A stretch of 8,556 bases of DNA from an uncultured Ruminococcus sp. (GCA_900551505.1 URWK01000047.1:1-8556); one strand, 5' to 3'; positions 1 to 7,584 are shown, numbered from the stretch's first letter. Translations and numbers: made by a program. Notes: generated by a model from the sequence alone, not told the origin.

Positions 1-650
1 ACTGTACCTTTTTCAATGTCTTCTTTCTTAATCTGCGACTTGTCTTCGGTTTTTGAACTTTTCCAGTCAGTAGTAGCCTTAACATCGACTGAACCGGTAA
101 CACTTTTGTTTGTGCTTGTCTGAATGAGTTTTATTGTCTTTTCTTCTGCTTTTGTCTTACCATTGAGGAATTTAGCCTGAAGTCTGACAACTTTTGTTTC
201 TCCGCCCATTATTTCAAAATCAATATAACGTCTTGTTATTTCACCCTCGTCATTTCTTTCAAGGTGAAGTGTATAACCGTTATATTCCGCACCGTCTGTG
301 AAACCATTATCTTTGAAATTCAGAAGTGCAAGATTGTTGTCAGTAATTTCAATGCGATATTTCTCTTCCTTGTTTTCATTTACATGGTTTCCCGCAATAG
401 TAGCCATGAGATAGAAACTTTCGCCTGACTCAACTGAAGCAATATTCTTGAATTTACTGTCTCTGAATGTCACACTGCTGTTAGTCAAAACATTTGGGTT
501 TCCGTTTTGGTTTTCACCGCTTGCCGTTGATGAGTTGTAGGACGGTACACAAAGCACCATCAGTGTGAGCGACAGCATTACGCTGACTGCCCGTAGCCAA
601 AAATCTTTGTTCCGGAATGTGTCCGGAATGTTTACTGATTTCTGTGTCAT
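1..650 (-). CDS. Exported protein of unknown function, C-terminus beyond the left edge
   Basis: An open frame of 216 codons starts at ATG 650 and has no stop before the window's left edge. The start is supported by AGAAAGGA (complement of 660-667), 9 nt upstream. After a polar N-region of about 17 residues comes a hydrophobic stretch (FWLRAVSVMLSLTLMVLCVP, about residues 17-36) ending near a Ser/Thr/Asn-rich linker. This reads as a signal peptide or an uncleaved membrane anchor. VLC does not fit a good lipobox, so I do not call it a lipoprotein. The rest is polar, rich in Lys, Glu, Thr and Asn, with alternating hydrophobic residues, which suggests beta-sandwich folds of a surface protein. No family is recognised. 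The last visible part (about residues 180-216) is lysine-rich and could be a linker. It has its own strong promoter and reads away from the protease gene. Confidence 0.82.
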   Translation of the reverse strand, partial: MTQKSVNIPDTFRNKDFWLRAVSVMLSLTLMVLCVPSYNSSTASGENQNGNPNVLTNSSVTFRDSKFKNIASVESGESFYLMATIAGNHVNENKEEKYRIEITDNNLALLNFKDNGFTDGAEYNGYTLHLERNDEGEITRRYIDFEIMGGETKVVRLQAKFLNGKTKAEEKTIKLIQTSTNKSVTGSVDVKATTDWKSSKTEDKSQIKKEDIEKGT

Positions 651-707
651 AATAAAACATCCTTTCTTTTTTATTTGGGATATTGTGAGGCCTCCCATAG
701 CCCTATT

Positions 708-736
708 ATTTTAACATTTTCAGAATAATGTTTCAA
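708..736 (-). promoter_or_regulatory. Sigma-A promoter of the left-edge exported protein
   Basis: On the minus strand, the -35 box TTGAAA (complement of 731-736) is separated by exactly 17 nt from the -10 box TAAAAT (complement of 708-713). A TG one base before the -10 makes it an extended -10. Transcription should start near position 700, leaving a 5' leader of about 50 nt before ATG 650. That leader contains the 8-bp palindrome GAGGCCTC at 687-694, whose role is unknown. Confidence 0.8.
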
Positions 737-815
737 GAATTATTATTACATAAAAAGTTCAGTAATGTGTTATGATTATATGAATATTTATTATTAAGTA
801 CAATAAATTAAGTGT

Positions 816-827
816 TTAAACGTTTAA
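816..827. promoter_or_regulatory. Perfect 12-bp palindrome, possible repressor operator
   Basis: TTAAACGTTTAA is a perfect palindrome centred on CG, the symmetry typical of LacI-family operators. It lies about 80 bp upstream of the -35 box of the left-edge gene. An 11/12 match (TTATACGTTTAA) lies at 5977-5988 in the leader of the dockerin gene, and a 10/12 match at 6179-6190 beyond the MATE stop codon. The operator role is inference; AT-rich DNA gives such sites by chance at a modest rate. Confidence 0.3.
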
Positions 828-998
828 TTTGTGCAATATGCAGAATGGCAGGATATTTTCCACCTTTATGGATAGAATATTATTCACGAAAAAACAGCGA
901 AAAATTTTATATTATCGGCTCTGCAAACTTTTAATTGTAATATTATTGTTGTCGCACTTAAAGTTATTCATATATTCACTCGGACTCTGCAACAACAT

Positions 999-1041
999 AA
1001 AAAGCCCGGAAATTCACTTTTCACAAAGTGAATTTCCGGGC
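999..1041 (-). terminator. Intrinsic terminator of the dockerin protease gene
   Basis: A perfect 17-bp inverted repeat (left arm 1004-1020, right arm 1025-1041) has a 4-nt loop. Read on the minus strand it is followed by five T (complement of 999-1003). It begins 14 nt after the protease stop codon. The stem is unusually long and fully paired for a bacterial terminator. Confidence 0.9.
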
Positions 1042-1054
1042 GTATTCTTAAATC

Positions 1055-4015
1055 TTATTGTACATTAGCTATAGCTTTCGCCATAAGTATCATGTCCATG
1101 ATATTTAAATTGCCGTCATAATTGTAATCTGCATTCGCAACCATTTGATATGTAAGATAATTGTCCGCACCGACTAAGTATCTCGCTAAAAGTATAAGGT
1201 CAGAAATATTGAACTTGTCATCAAGGTTCAAATCGCCTATGAGCGTTGGCTCTGCAACAGCAAGCCGGATTGTTTTAACTTCACTGTTTCCCGCATAATC
1301 CGAAATTGTAAGGTCATATTGATATTTACATTCCGTTTCCGAAAGGTCAACGGTTACTTCAACAGAACCGCCCTTTGAAATATCCGGGTCAATTTCTTCC
1401 GCCGATGATATGTATACCAGTACGCCGTCAGCCTGTAACAGTATTTCTCCAAGATAAGCATTGTCGCTTACTGTCATGTTTATAACGTTATTTTCCTTAT
1501 CGTACTCAAATTTTTCAACTACAGGTTTATCATTGTCAACGAGGAATGAAACCGTGGATTTATGAACCCTTGCATTTTCAATACCATTAAGGAGCACATC
1601 ACCTTCAAAGCTTGCAGAGATTTCATAAGTATAAGTTTTTCCGTCTTCAAATTCCTCTTTTTTGTCTGTTCCGTATTTGGTGAGTATCAGATAATCTGCT
1701 AACCCGTAACTTACTTTCTGTTGTGAATAATCCATGTATTCATTTGAAAGCTCTTTTCCCGTTTCATCATAAAGACTTATCGAAAATCCGCCCAATGTAT
1801 TTCTTATTGGAAAGAATGCAGGTGCTACTGAATCGACAAATTCATTCATAAATGAAACACTCAGCTTTTCCGGGTGTAACTTTCCGTCAGCCCCCATTCC
1901 AAAGTCAATGAAATCTGTTGAAGCTTCTTCATCTTCACCGGGTTCTTTTATTTCAAAGATTCCGTTAGGCTGTAAAAGTCCCTGTTCGTCAAATACCGAT
2001 TGTTTAAGCCAGTCCCCTGCAAATCCGGAAATTGCAACGGAATATTCATTATCTTCATCTGTTATGCTTAAAAAGCCGTCAACATAGAAACCGTTTGTAA
2101 AGACTTGCATAAGCTGTTCCATATCGTCCCTGTCAAGTTCGATTGAAACGGTAACGTTTGCGGATTCTCCCGCAGGCACTGAAACAGTGTTATTTTCGTC
2201 TGTTCCCAAATAAGTTATTATTGTCTTATCGAGTCCGAGAGGTGTAAGAGTATCTACATATTTCCCTGTTTCTTCTTCATAAGTGTAATTGTCCGTATTT
2301 ATAATTGTGTCAAGCTTCATCTGTTTATCAGTGTCGGAGAGGTTATCTATTGTAATAGAAAAAGAATACATTCCGTCTTCTGAATATCCGATTTCCGCCT
2401 TTGGAGTTTCATTTCCGTCCACGGAAATATACACATCTGCATTAAGTGCGGAACTGATATTTACCATACCTGAACCTTGTTTTCTCGGCGAAACTGGAAG
2501 TCCGTTTTCTTCATCTGTGATAAGTTCAGTGGTATTCATAAAAACGGTATTAATAGTATTAACCAAGCCATCACGATTGATTATTTTGCCAAATCTCTCT
2601 GAATCTTCACTTGTAAGCAACATTTCTTTCATCATAGCAGAATAACCTGCCATTCTCGGAGTAGCCATTGAAGTGCCTTCCCAGGCTTCATAGGCATCGG
2701 CAGAACTGTTCACGGAAGAAAGAACCTGTTCCCCAAGCGTTGTAATATCCGGTTTAAGTTTAAGGTCAGGTGTAAAGCCCCATGAAGAAAAATCGGAAGC
2801 ATGATATTTATCAGTTTCTTCATCGTATCCGAAAGAACCTACACCAATACAGAACGGAAGATTTCCGGGACAACTGTCCATCGAATAATCAATATAATCC
2901 GTATATGGCAAACCGCCTTTTTCTACAAGGTCAAATTGATTAAACTCATTTCCTATGGCAACATCAATTATTATTCCAAGGTTCTTTATATTCTGCATGA
3001 TTTCATTGTAAGGATTATCCGGTTGCATATAAAGGGCTGTTGTGCCATAACTGCAATTTATAACATCAGCACCAATCAATACGGCATCTTCAAGGGCTGA
3101 AATTTCCGCTTCTGAAGTCGTATATTCGGAATTGTCCGACATTACTTTCATAAATGCGATTTGGGCGTTTCTTGCCTGACCGAAAAAATCTTCGCCGTTA
3201 TTTCCTGCGACAATACCCGCAACATGACACCCATGACCGCCCGTAACATCGTCAGCACTGAAAACGTCCGTATCCCCGTCCGCATAGTCATACGCAAAAA
3301 TAATCTTGTCACTTTTTACTGTATCGAGATAATTTTCATTTTCCGAAACATTCATTTCGCTACCTGTAAGCAGGTTTTGCATATCTTCCATTGAATACTT
3401 AGGATTCTGCGGAGCTACTGAAAAGGCTTCGTGATTAGTAAGCATACTTGTATCGAGTATGGCAACTAAAATTCCTTCGCCTGTGTATTGTTCCGAAATA
3501 TCCATAACTGACGTTGTTGTATCGGTTTCAGGCAGTGTCATTGTCTGAATACTGTTTTCTGTAGCAATTCTTTTTACGGTATTATTTTTCGCTGTATCCT
3601 GCTTAACAACATTCTGTTCCGAAACTCTCTTTACTCCTTCGATTTCAGAAATTTTCCGGGCTTCTTCCTCTGTAGCCGAAACCGTAAACGCATTTATAAG
3701 AACAGTAAAATCCTTTCTTCCCTCGAATGACACTTGCGGAATGTTCTCCGAAATAAGACTTTTAACCTGCTCATGTTCGTCCATAAGTTCCTGTTTCATG
3801 GCTTCTGTGTTATCTGAGTTAAAAGGATTTTCCTGAGAATTATCCTTCTTTACTCTTTCAGCCATCGGAGCGTTTTCAAGCTCGACTATAAAAACTTTCT
3901 GTTCTTCTGACTGCTGAACAATTTCATCTGTCGTAACTGCTGAAATCTGCGGAATTATATTTGATGTCAGTACACAACAAAGTGCAACACTTAACGATAA
4001 CAATTTTTTCTTCAT
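1055..4015 (-). CDS. Secreted S8 subtilisin-like serine protease with C-terminal dockerin (lactocepin/C5a-peptidase type)
   Basis: This 986-residue protein has a signal peptide (about 1-26, ending ISA) and an inhibitor-I9-like propeptide (about 41-138). The subtilase domain (about 180-525) has catalytic Asp188 (ILDTS), His261 (GGHGCHVAGI), oxyanion Asn356 (AIGNEF) and Ser449 (EGTSMATP). Asp to His is 73 residues, longer than in subtilisin, as in lactocepin-type enzymes; the Asn-Ser gap of 93 leaves no room for a PA insert. GSGMVNISSALNADVYIS leads into an Fn3-like domain (about 536-669, ending GFAGDW), then further beta domains to about 920. A type I dockerin fills 925-986: calcium loop 1 uses D928, N930, D932, N936, D939; loop 2 uses D963, N965, D967, N971, D974. 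It probably cleaves proteins or peptides outside the cell while docked on a cohesin scaffold; the substrate is unknown. The Thr usual in HGTHVAG is Cys263. Start ATG 4015 has AGAGGGGG 7 nt upstream. The gene has its own promoter and terminator. Confidence 0.95.
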   Translation of the reverse strand: MKKKLLSLSVALCCVLTSNIIPQISAVTTDEIVQQSEEQKVFIVELENAPMAERVKKDNSQENPFNSDNTEAMKQELMDEHEQVKSLISENIPQVSFEGRKDFTVLINAFTVSATEEEARKISEIEGVKRVSEQNVVKQDTAKNNTVKRIATENSIQTMTLPETDTTTSVMDISEQYTGEGILVAILDTSMLTNHEAFSVAPQNPKYSMEDMQNLLTGSEMNVSENENYLDTVKSDKIIFAYDYADGDTDVFSADDVTGGHGCHVAGIVAGNNGEDFFGQARNAQIAFMKVMSDNSEYTTSEAEISALEDAVLIGADVINCSYGTTALYMQPDNPYNEIMQNIKNLGIIIDVAIGNEFNQFDLVEKGGLPYTDYIDYSMDSCPGNLPFCIGVGSFGYDEETDKYHASDFSSWGFTPDLKLKPDITTLGEQVLSSVNSSADAYEAWEGTSMATPRMAGYSAMMKEMLLTSEDSERFGKIINRDGLVNTINTVFMNTTELITDEENGLPVSPRKQGSGMVNISSALNADVYISVDGNETPKAEIGYSEDGMYSFSITIDNLSDTDKQMKLDTIINTDNYTYEEETGKYVDTLTPLGLDKTIITYLGTDENNTVSVPAGESANVTVSIELDRDDMEQLMQVFTNGFYVDGFLSITDEDNEYSVAISGFAGDWLKQSVFDEQGLLQPNGIFEIKEPGEDEEASTDFIDFGMGADGKLHPEKLSVSFMNEFVDSVAPAFFPIRNTLGGFSISLYDETGKELSNEYMDYSQQKVSYGLADYLILTKYGTDKKEEFEDGKTYTYEISASFEGDVLLNGIENARVHKSTVSFLVDNDKPVVEKFEYDKENNVINMTVSDNAYLGEILLQADGVLVYISSAEEIDPDISKGGSVEVTVDLSETECKYQYDLTISDYAGNSEVKTIRLAVAEPTLIGDLNLDDKFNISDLILLARYLVGADNYLTYQMVANADYNYDGNLNIMDMILMAKAIANVQ

Positions 4016-4054
4016 AATTACGCCCCCTCTTTAAGATAATATTATTCTAAAAAT

Positions 4055-4084
4055 AGTATAACATAAACTAAAGCAATATGTCAA
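4055..4084 (-). promoter_or_regulatory. Sigma-A promoter of the dockerin protease gene
   Basis: The minus strand carries a consensus -35 TTGACA (complement of 4079-4084), an 18-nt spacer and a -10 TATACT (complement of 4055-4060), with TG at the extended -10 position. The expected start site is near 4048, giving a leader of about 33 nt that holds the AGAGGGGG Shine-Dalgarno site (complement of 4023-4030). Confidence 0.88.
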
Positions 4085-4209
4085 ACTAAATTCACAACAA
4101 ATCATCATGAAAGAACATTTTCTATCTAAATACCAATATATTTTTTATTTATTTATACAAAACACCGAGAAGTTTAAATTATGGCATTAATGAAAACGGC
4201 AGTTTACAT

Positions 4210-4250
4210 AAAAAAAGTTGTCCCCCTACGGATTATCTGTAGAGGGACAA
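4210..4250 (-). terminator. Intrinsic terminator of the N-terminal-dockerin gene
   Basis: Arms 4218-4229 and 4239-4250 form a 12-bp stem with a 9-nt loop. The only irregular pair is a G-U wobble in the minus-strand RNA but a C-A mismatch in plus-strand RNA, which indicates the minus strand. Seven T follow in the minus-strand reading (complement of 4210-4216). It lies about 57 nt after the stop codon at 4307. Confidence 0.9.
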
Positions 4251-4306
4251 AACTTATTTATTTAAGAATGCGATTGAACAATGTTTTTCAGGTCAATCCG
4301 TTATCA

Positions 4307-5947
4307 TCAATACATAGTAGCTGTGCGGTTGTCAAGCAAGCTATTGATGGTGAATGTTTCAGAAATATCGCCTGAGCTGTAAGTAATGTCTTTTTCAGGG
4401 CTGAACAGTGAATCTGTAACATCGGTCTTGAATGAGTCTGAACCAACCTTGTATGTCATGTTGTTTCCGAATTTTTCAATTCCGCCTGCGTGGTTTGTAA
4501 ATGAAAGTATTTCACTGCCGTAAGCTTTTCCGAATGTAACTGTTGTACCTGCGTCTTTGTCACTGTTTGCAAGTTGAAGAATATTCAGACCTGACCTTGT
4601 CTGGGTGAATGTAAGACCGTTGTCAGTTCTGTAAGAATCATTGATACCGCCAACTATACAAGCTTTCATATTTGTTCTGTACATAACAGTTTCAAATACC
4701 ATTCCTTCAGGGTCATAACATTCGTCAAGGTTTTCAACCATCATGTCAAGGTGATTCAAGCTGTCTTCAACAACACCATCAAGCATATAATATGTACCAA
4801 TTGTGGCTCTGTCGCCTGCTGCTGTATACTGTGCAAGAGTGCATTCGCCGTTTGTCCTGTCGTATCTTACAAAGGCACACATCCAGTCACAAGTCGGGTC
4901 GTACATAAGACCGTAAATGTATCTGTCGGTAACAAGTGTGATTTCATTGAACGGAACGATAGTTGCACCGTTATATGATTCACGAACCTGCTGATAGTTT
5001 ACTTCAACGTTTGCTTCGTCAACGCCACTGAATGTAAATTTGCTTGTATCAGGGTCGAACCAGAATTCAACGCCGTCCATAGATGCGTATTTGTGACCGA
5101 GGAAGCTGTAACTTGTATCGGTGTTTTCAGAGATGCTGTTGAAGAACTCAAAACCGTCTTCCGTACGACCGATTGAGGAATTGATTAACTGAACCTTTCC
5201 GCCAACGCTGTAATCTGTAGGCTGGAACATTTCATCATCCTTAGAGATATAGCTGAATGTCTTAACAGCGTTCTGTAAGACTGAAGTCGAGTTGTTAAGA
5301 TATGTATCATTGAATGACATATAACCATTATTGAAAAGTTTTGCGGAAATTTTGCCATCACTATAAGTAACATCCGATGATGAACCGTAAGCGCTGTACT
5401 TCATGGTTGCGTAATCATTTGATATCTTTGCATTGTAAGGATTCAAGAATAATTTACTGCCATCAGCAACAGCATCAAGTGCATATGCAGAAGTCTTGAA
5501 CCAAGAACCTCTTGTAAGGTTAACTGCCTTGAATGATGCACCTGTATTTGTATTTGCAACTGTAGCTGTCCAGCCGTTTGCATCTACTTCGAGAGCAGAA
5601 TTGCCGTTGACTAAATGGGTAATGTTTCCGTCTTCATCTGCATTTACAGTAACTTCGGAAGTTTCTTCGCCGTTATAAATTACATTATAAAGTTTGAAAA
5701 GGTCTTCATAATTTACATGTAAATCGCCGTTAATGTCGGCAACCGTTCTCTGAACATCAGTGAGTGAAGCTTGTCCCCATAAAGCACTTCTTAGAAGGTT
5801 ACTGTCCTGTTCATCAATAACGCCATCAAGGTTTACATCTCCAAGGAGATATGTATTGGCTGTGGTTTCGGCACTGAGGGAAACTGTCATACTGGTGGCA
5901 GTTAAAATAGCGGTTAATAAAGCAGCGATATTTCTTGACTTTTTCAT
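4307..5947 (-). CDS. Secreted protein with N-terminal dockerin and an unassigned 450-residue module
   Basis: This 546-residue protein starts at ATG 5947, 9 nt after AGAAAGGA (complement of 5957-5964). A signal peptide (about 1-26, ending SLSA) is followed almost at once by a type I dockerin at 33-93. Calcium loop 1 uses D37, N39, D41, D45, D48; loop 2 uses D71, N73, D75, N79, D82. From about residue 98 to the end I recognise no enzyme, carbohydrate-binding, leucine-rich or cohesin motif. The region is Asn/Thr/Ser/Tyr-rich with many short alternating hydrophobic stretches, pointing to a beta-rich fold, and has five cysteines (353, 357, 369, 410, 430). The dockerin implies anchoring to a cohesin scaffold outside the cell, so this module is probably an enzyme, binding or structural part of that complex. 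An N-terminal dockerin is less usual than a C-terminal one. The gene has its own promoter and terminator, so it is not in an operon with the protease. Confidence 0.9.
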   Translation of the reverse strand: MKKSRNIAALLTAILTATSMTVSLSAETTANTYLLGDVNLDGVIDEQDSNLLRSALWGQASLTDVQRTVADINGDLHVNYEDLFKLYNVIYNGEETSEVTVNADEDGNITHLVNGNSALEVDANGWTATVANTNTGASFKAVNLTRGSWFKTSAYALDAVADGSKLFLNPYNAKISNDYATMKYSAYGSSSDVTYSDGKISAKLFNNGYMSFNDTYLNNSTSVLQNAVKTFSYISKDDEMFQPTDYSVGGKVQLINSSIGRTEDGFEFFNSISENTDTSYSFLGHKYASMDGVEFWFDPDTSKFTFSGVDEANVEVNYQQVRESYNGATIVPFNEITLVTDRYIYGLMYDPTCDWMCAFVRYDRTNGECTLAQYTAAGDRATIGTYYMLDGVVEDSLNHLDMMVENLDECYDPEGMVFETVMYRTNMKACIVGGINDSYRTDNGLTFTQTRSGLNILQLANSDKDAGTTVTFGKAYGSEILSFTNHAGGIEKFGNNMTYKVGSDSFKTDVTDSLFSPEKDITYSSGDISETFTINSLLDNRTATMY

Positions 5948-6016
5948 AATACTATTTCCTTTCTGTAGTTTATTTATTATACGTTTAAATTAGGTTTTAA
6001 AAATTTTATTATAGTT

Positions 6017-6045
6017 AGTATAGCACAAAAACGGTCATTTGTCAA
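6017..6045 (-). promoter_or_regulatory. Sigma-A promoter of the N-terminal-dockerin gene
   Basis: The minus strand has a consensus -35 TTGACA (complement of 6040-6045), exactly 17 nt of spacer and -10 TATACT (complement of 6017-6022) with an extended -10 TG. The start site should be near 6010, with a leader of about 63 nt. An AACGA-AA-TCGTT dyad lies just upstream of the -35 (6065-6076), and an imperfect TTATACGTTTAA palindrome lies in the leader (5977-5988). Either could be an operator, but this is unproven. Confidence 0.88.
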
Positions 6046-6136
6046 TGGATGTTTTATGAAAATTAACGAAATCGTTTTAGCTGGCAGGTTTTCGGGGACT
6101 TACATATTTCAAAACAAATTTTAAGTAACACTATGC

Positions 6137-6176
6137 AAAAAAATAATCGACAGACTTCTTTAATTGTCTGTCGATT
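6137..6176 (-). terminator. Intrinsic terminator of the first MATE gene
   Basis: Arms 6145-6155 and 6166-6176 (AATCGACAGAC and its complement) form a perfect 11-bp stem with a 10-nt loop. In the minus-strand reading it is followed by A and then seven T (complement of 6137-6143). It begins about 25 nt after the MATE stop codon at 6201. Confidence 0.88.
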
Positions 6177-6200
6177 CGTATAACGTTTAAGTTTTTTCAC

Positions 6201-7541
6201 TCATCTTTTTTCGCTTTTTCTGATGAAAACAATGTAATCTGTAATAACCATCAATGAACATACAAACCAAATTACAGGTTCAAGAATACAGATTCCGAAG
6301 TAGCCGAGTTGCGGGGCAATTACAAGCGATGCAAGCACTTTAAGCAGGAGTTCCATAACACTTCCGCTTACCGGCACAAGCTTTCTGCCGACTCCCTGAA
6401 GACTACTGCGGAGAATTATAAGAACGCTGAGTACAAAGAAAAATGAAACATTCCATATAATATACTGTGATGCGGTTGAGATAACCGTTTTGTCTGTTGT
6501 TCCTGTAAGAGCCACTATAAGAGGTCTTCTGAACAGCAGAACCACAAGAACAGAGAACGCACTCCACGCAAAAGCTATTAAGATACTGTATTTTATGCCT
6601 TTCTTAACTCTGTCCATCTTTCCCGCACCGAAATTCTGACTTGTGAATGTGGAAGCCGACATTGAAGCGGTCGAAAGAGGCAACATAAATATATCATCAA
6701 TTTTCCTTGCCGCAGTATGTGCGGTAATGGTGCTTGTTCCGAGAGAGTTTACAGCCCCCTGAAGAATAACCGAGCCTACAGAAACTATTGCATACATAAG
6801 CCCCATTGAAAGCCCTGTACTTGCAAGGTCTGAAAGCAATTTCCGGTCAAAGATTAAATCAGACTTCCGGAAAATCAGGAAGTTACATTTCTTCATTACA
6901 TAGATGAAGCAAAGTATTACCGATACCCCTTGGGAAATAACTGTTGCATATGCTGCACCTGCAACGCCCATTTCAAAACCCTTTACGAACAGGATATCAA
7001 GCCCGATATTTACGAAAGTCGAGATTACAAGGAAATATAAAGGTGCTTTGCTGTTGCCTATCGCCCTCATCATTCCGGCAAGCATATTATAGGCAATTGT
7101 TACCGCTGAGAACATCATGATAATTCTCATGTAACTTTCAGTGTCCCTGATAATTTCGTCAGGAGTTTTAAGCGATTTCATAAGCGGGTGAAGAAATGCT
7201 ATTCCGCTTAACGTGAGAATTACTGCAATAATCGCCGAAAGAACATATGTAAGTGAAACGGATTTTTTCATCTCCCGCTCATTATCCGCACCGAAATACC
7301 GGGCAATAATAATCGCAAATCCGTTTGTCAGACCGTTTGCAAACCCTATCATAAGATTATATACAGGCGTTGAAGCCCCGACAGAAGCAAGTGCATTGTC
7401 ACCAAGAATATTCCCGATAATTGCTGTATCAGCAACATTGTAAAGCTGTTGAAAAATGTTACCTATAAGAACCGGAACAGCAAAGTATATCAGGTTTTTA
7501 AGTATGTCACCTTCTGTCATGTTTATAGACGAACTTTTCAT
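6201..7541 (-). CDS. MATE-family multidrug efflux transporter
   Basis: I start this gene at ATG 7541 (446 residues), where AGAAGG (complement of 7548-7553) lies 6 nt upstream. An in-frame ATG at 7580 would add 13 residues but has no Shine-Dalgarno site and overlaps the likely -10 box. The protein is the usual length for the family, with about 12 hydrophobic segments in two halves. The N-terminal half has the hallmark FAVPVLIGNIFQQLYNVADT (about residues 20-39, with conserved Asp38) and ARYFGADNE. The second half has HTAARKIDDIFMLP and SQNFGAGKMDRVKKG, the repeat of the same pattern. MATE proteins export cationic drugs or metabolites using Na+ or H+ gradients; the substrate cannot be read from sequence. 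The DinF/NorM-like subfamily is a best guess. It is divergent from the second MATE gene and terminated separately from the dockerin gene. Confidence 0.95.
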   Translation of the reverse strand: MKSSSINMTEGDILKNLIYFAVPVLIGNIFQQLYNVADTAIIGNILGDNALASVGASTPVYNLMIGFANGLTNGFAIIIARYFGADNEREMKKSVSLTYVLSAIIAVILTLSGIAFLHPLMKSLKTPDEIIRDTESYMRIIMMFSAVTIAYNMLAGMMRAIGNSKAPLYFLVISTFVNIGLDILFVKGFEMGVAGAAYATVISQGVSVILCFIYVMKKCNFLIFRKSDLIFDRKLLSDLASTGLSMGLMYAIVSVGSVILQGAVNSLGTSTITAHTAARKIDDIFMLPLSTASMSASTFTSQNFGAGKMDRVKKGIKYSILIAFAWSAFSVLVVLLFRRPLIVALTGTTDKTVISTASQYIIWNVSFFFVLSVLIILRSSLQGVGRKLVPVSGSVMELLLKVLASLVIAPQLGYFGICILEPVIWFVCSLMVITDYIVFIRKSEKR

Positions 7542-7547
7542 TAAAAG

Positions 7548-7553
7548 CCTTCT
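7548..7553 (-). promoter_or_regulatory. Ribosome binding site that decides the first MATE start
   Basis: The minus strand reads AGAAGG, then 6 nt, then ATG 7541. Nothing comparable precedes the longer in-frame ATG at 7580, whose codon overlaps the candidate -10 box. The shorter protein start is therefore preferred. Confidence 0.8.
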
Positions 7554-7578
7554 TTCTGTGTGTTTTTCATTGATTAGC

Positions 7579-7584
7579 ATTATA
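7579..7584 (-). promoter_or_regulatory. Probable -10 box of the first MATE gene
   Basis: A consensus TATAAT on the minus strand lies about 38 nt upstream of ATG 7541, predicting transcription from near 7572 and a leader of about 30 nt. No good -35 box is found at 16-18 nt spacing. The closest is TTTACT at about 20 nt, so the promoter may be weak or need an activator. Confidence 0.5.

Larger units (their letters stand above)
651..1003. other. Gene-free intergenic stretch, left
   Basis: This very AT-rich stretch separates two minus-strand genes. Its right end abuts the protease terminator (1004-1041) and its left end holds the promoter and Shine-Dalgarno site of the left-edge gene. Between about 740 and 1000 I see only the palindrome at 816-827 and a weak imperfect direct repeat (CGGCTCTGCAA near 915, CGGACTCTGCAA near 980). 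A plus-strand frame from a TTG at 829 lacks a Shine-Dalgarno site and runs through the terminator hairpin, so I do not call it a gene. Confidence 0.6.

Noticed and set aside
829..1068. Plus-strand frame of 79 codons with a hydrophobic stretch
   Set aside because: It starts at TTG without a Shine-Dalgarno site, runs through the protease terminator hairpin and overlaps the protease stop; no family resemblance.
2289..3394. Three plus-strand frames inside the protease gene (77-118 codons)
   Set aside because: They lie antisense to conserved subtilase and Fn3-like coding sequence and show no start signals or recognisable protein.
4181..4375. Plus-strand frame of 64 codons
   Set aside because: It passes through the intrinsic terminator of the dockerin gene and into its coding region; no Shine-Dalgarno site.
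1..5947. Cohesin module in the window to pair with the dockerins
   Set aside because: Neither the left-edge protein fragment nor the unassigned module shows a convincing cohesin pattern by eye, so no scaffoldin is claimed.
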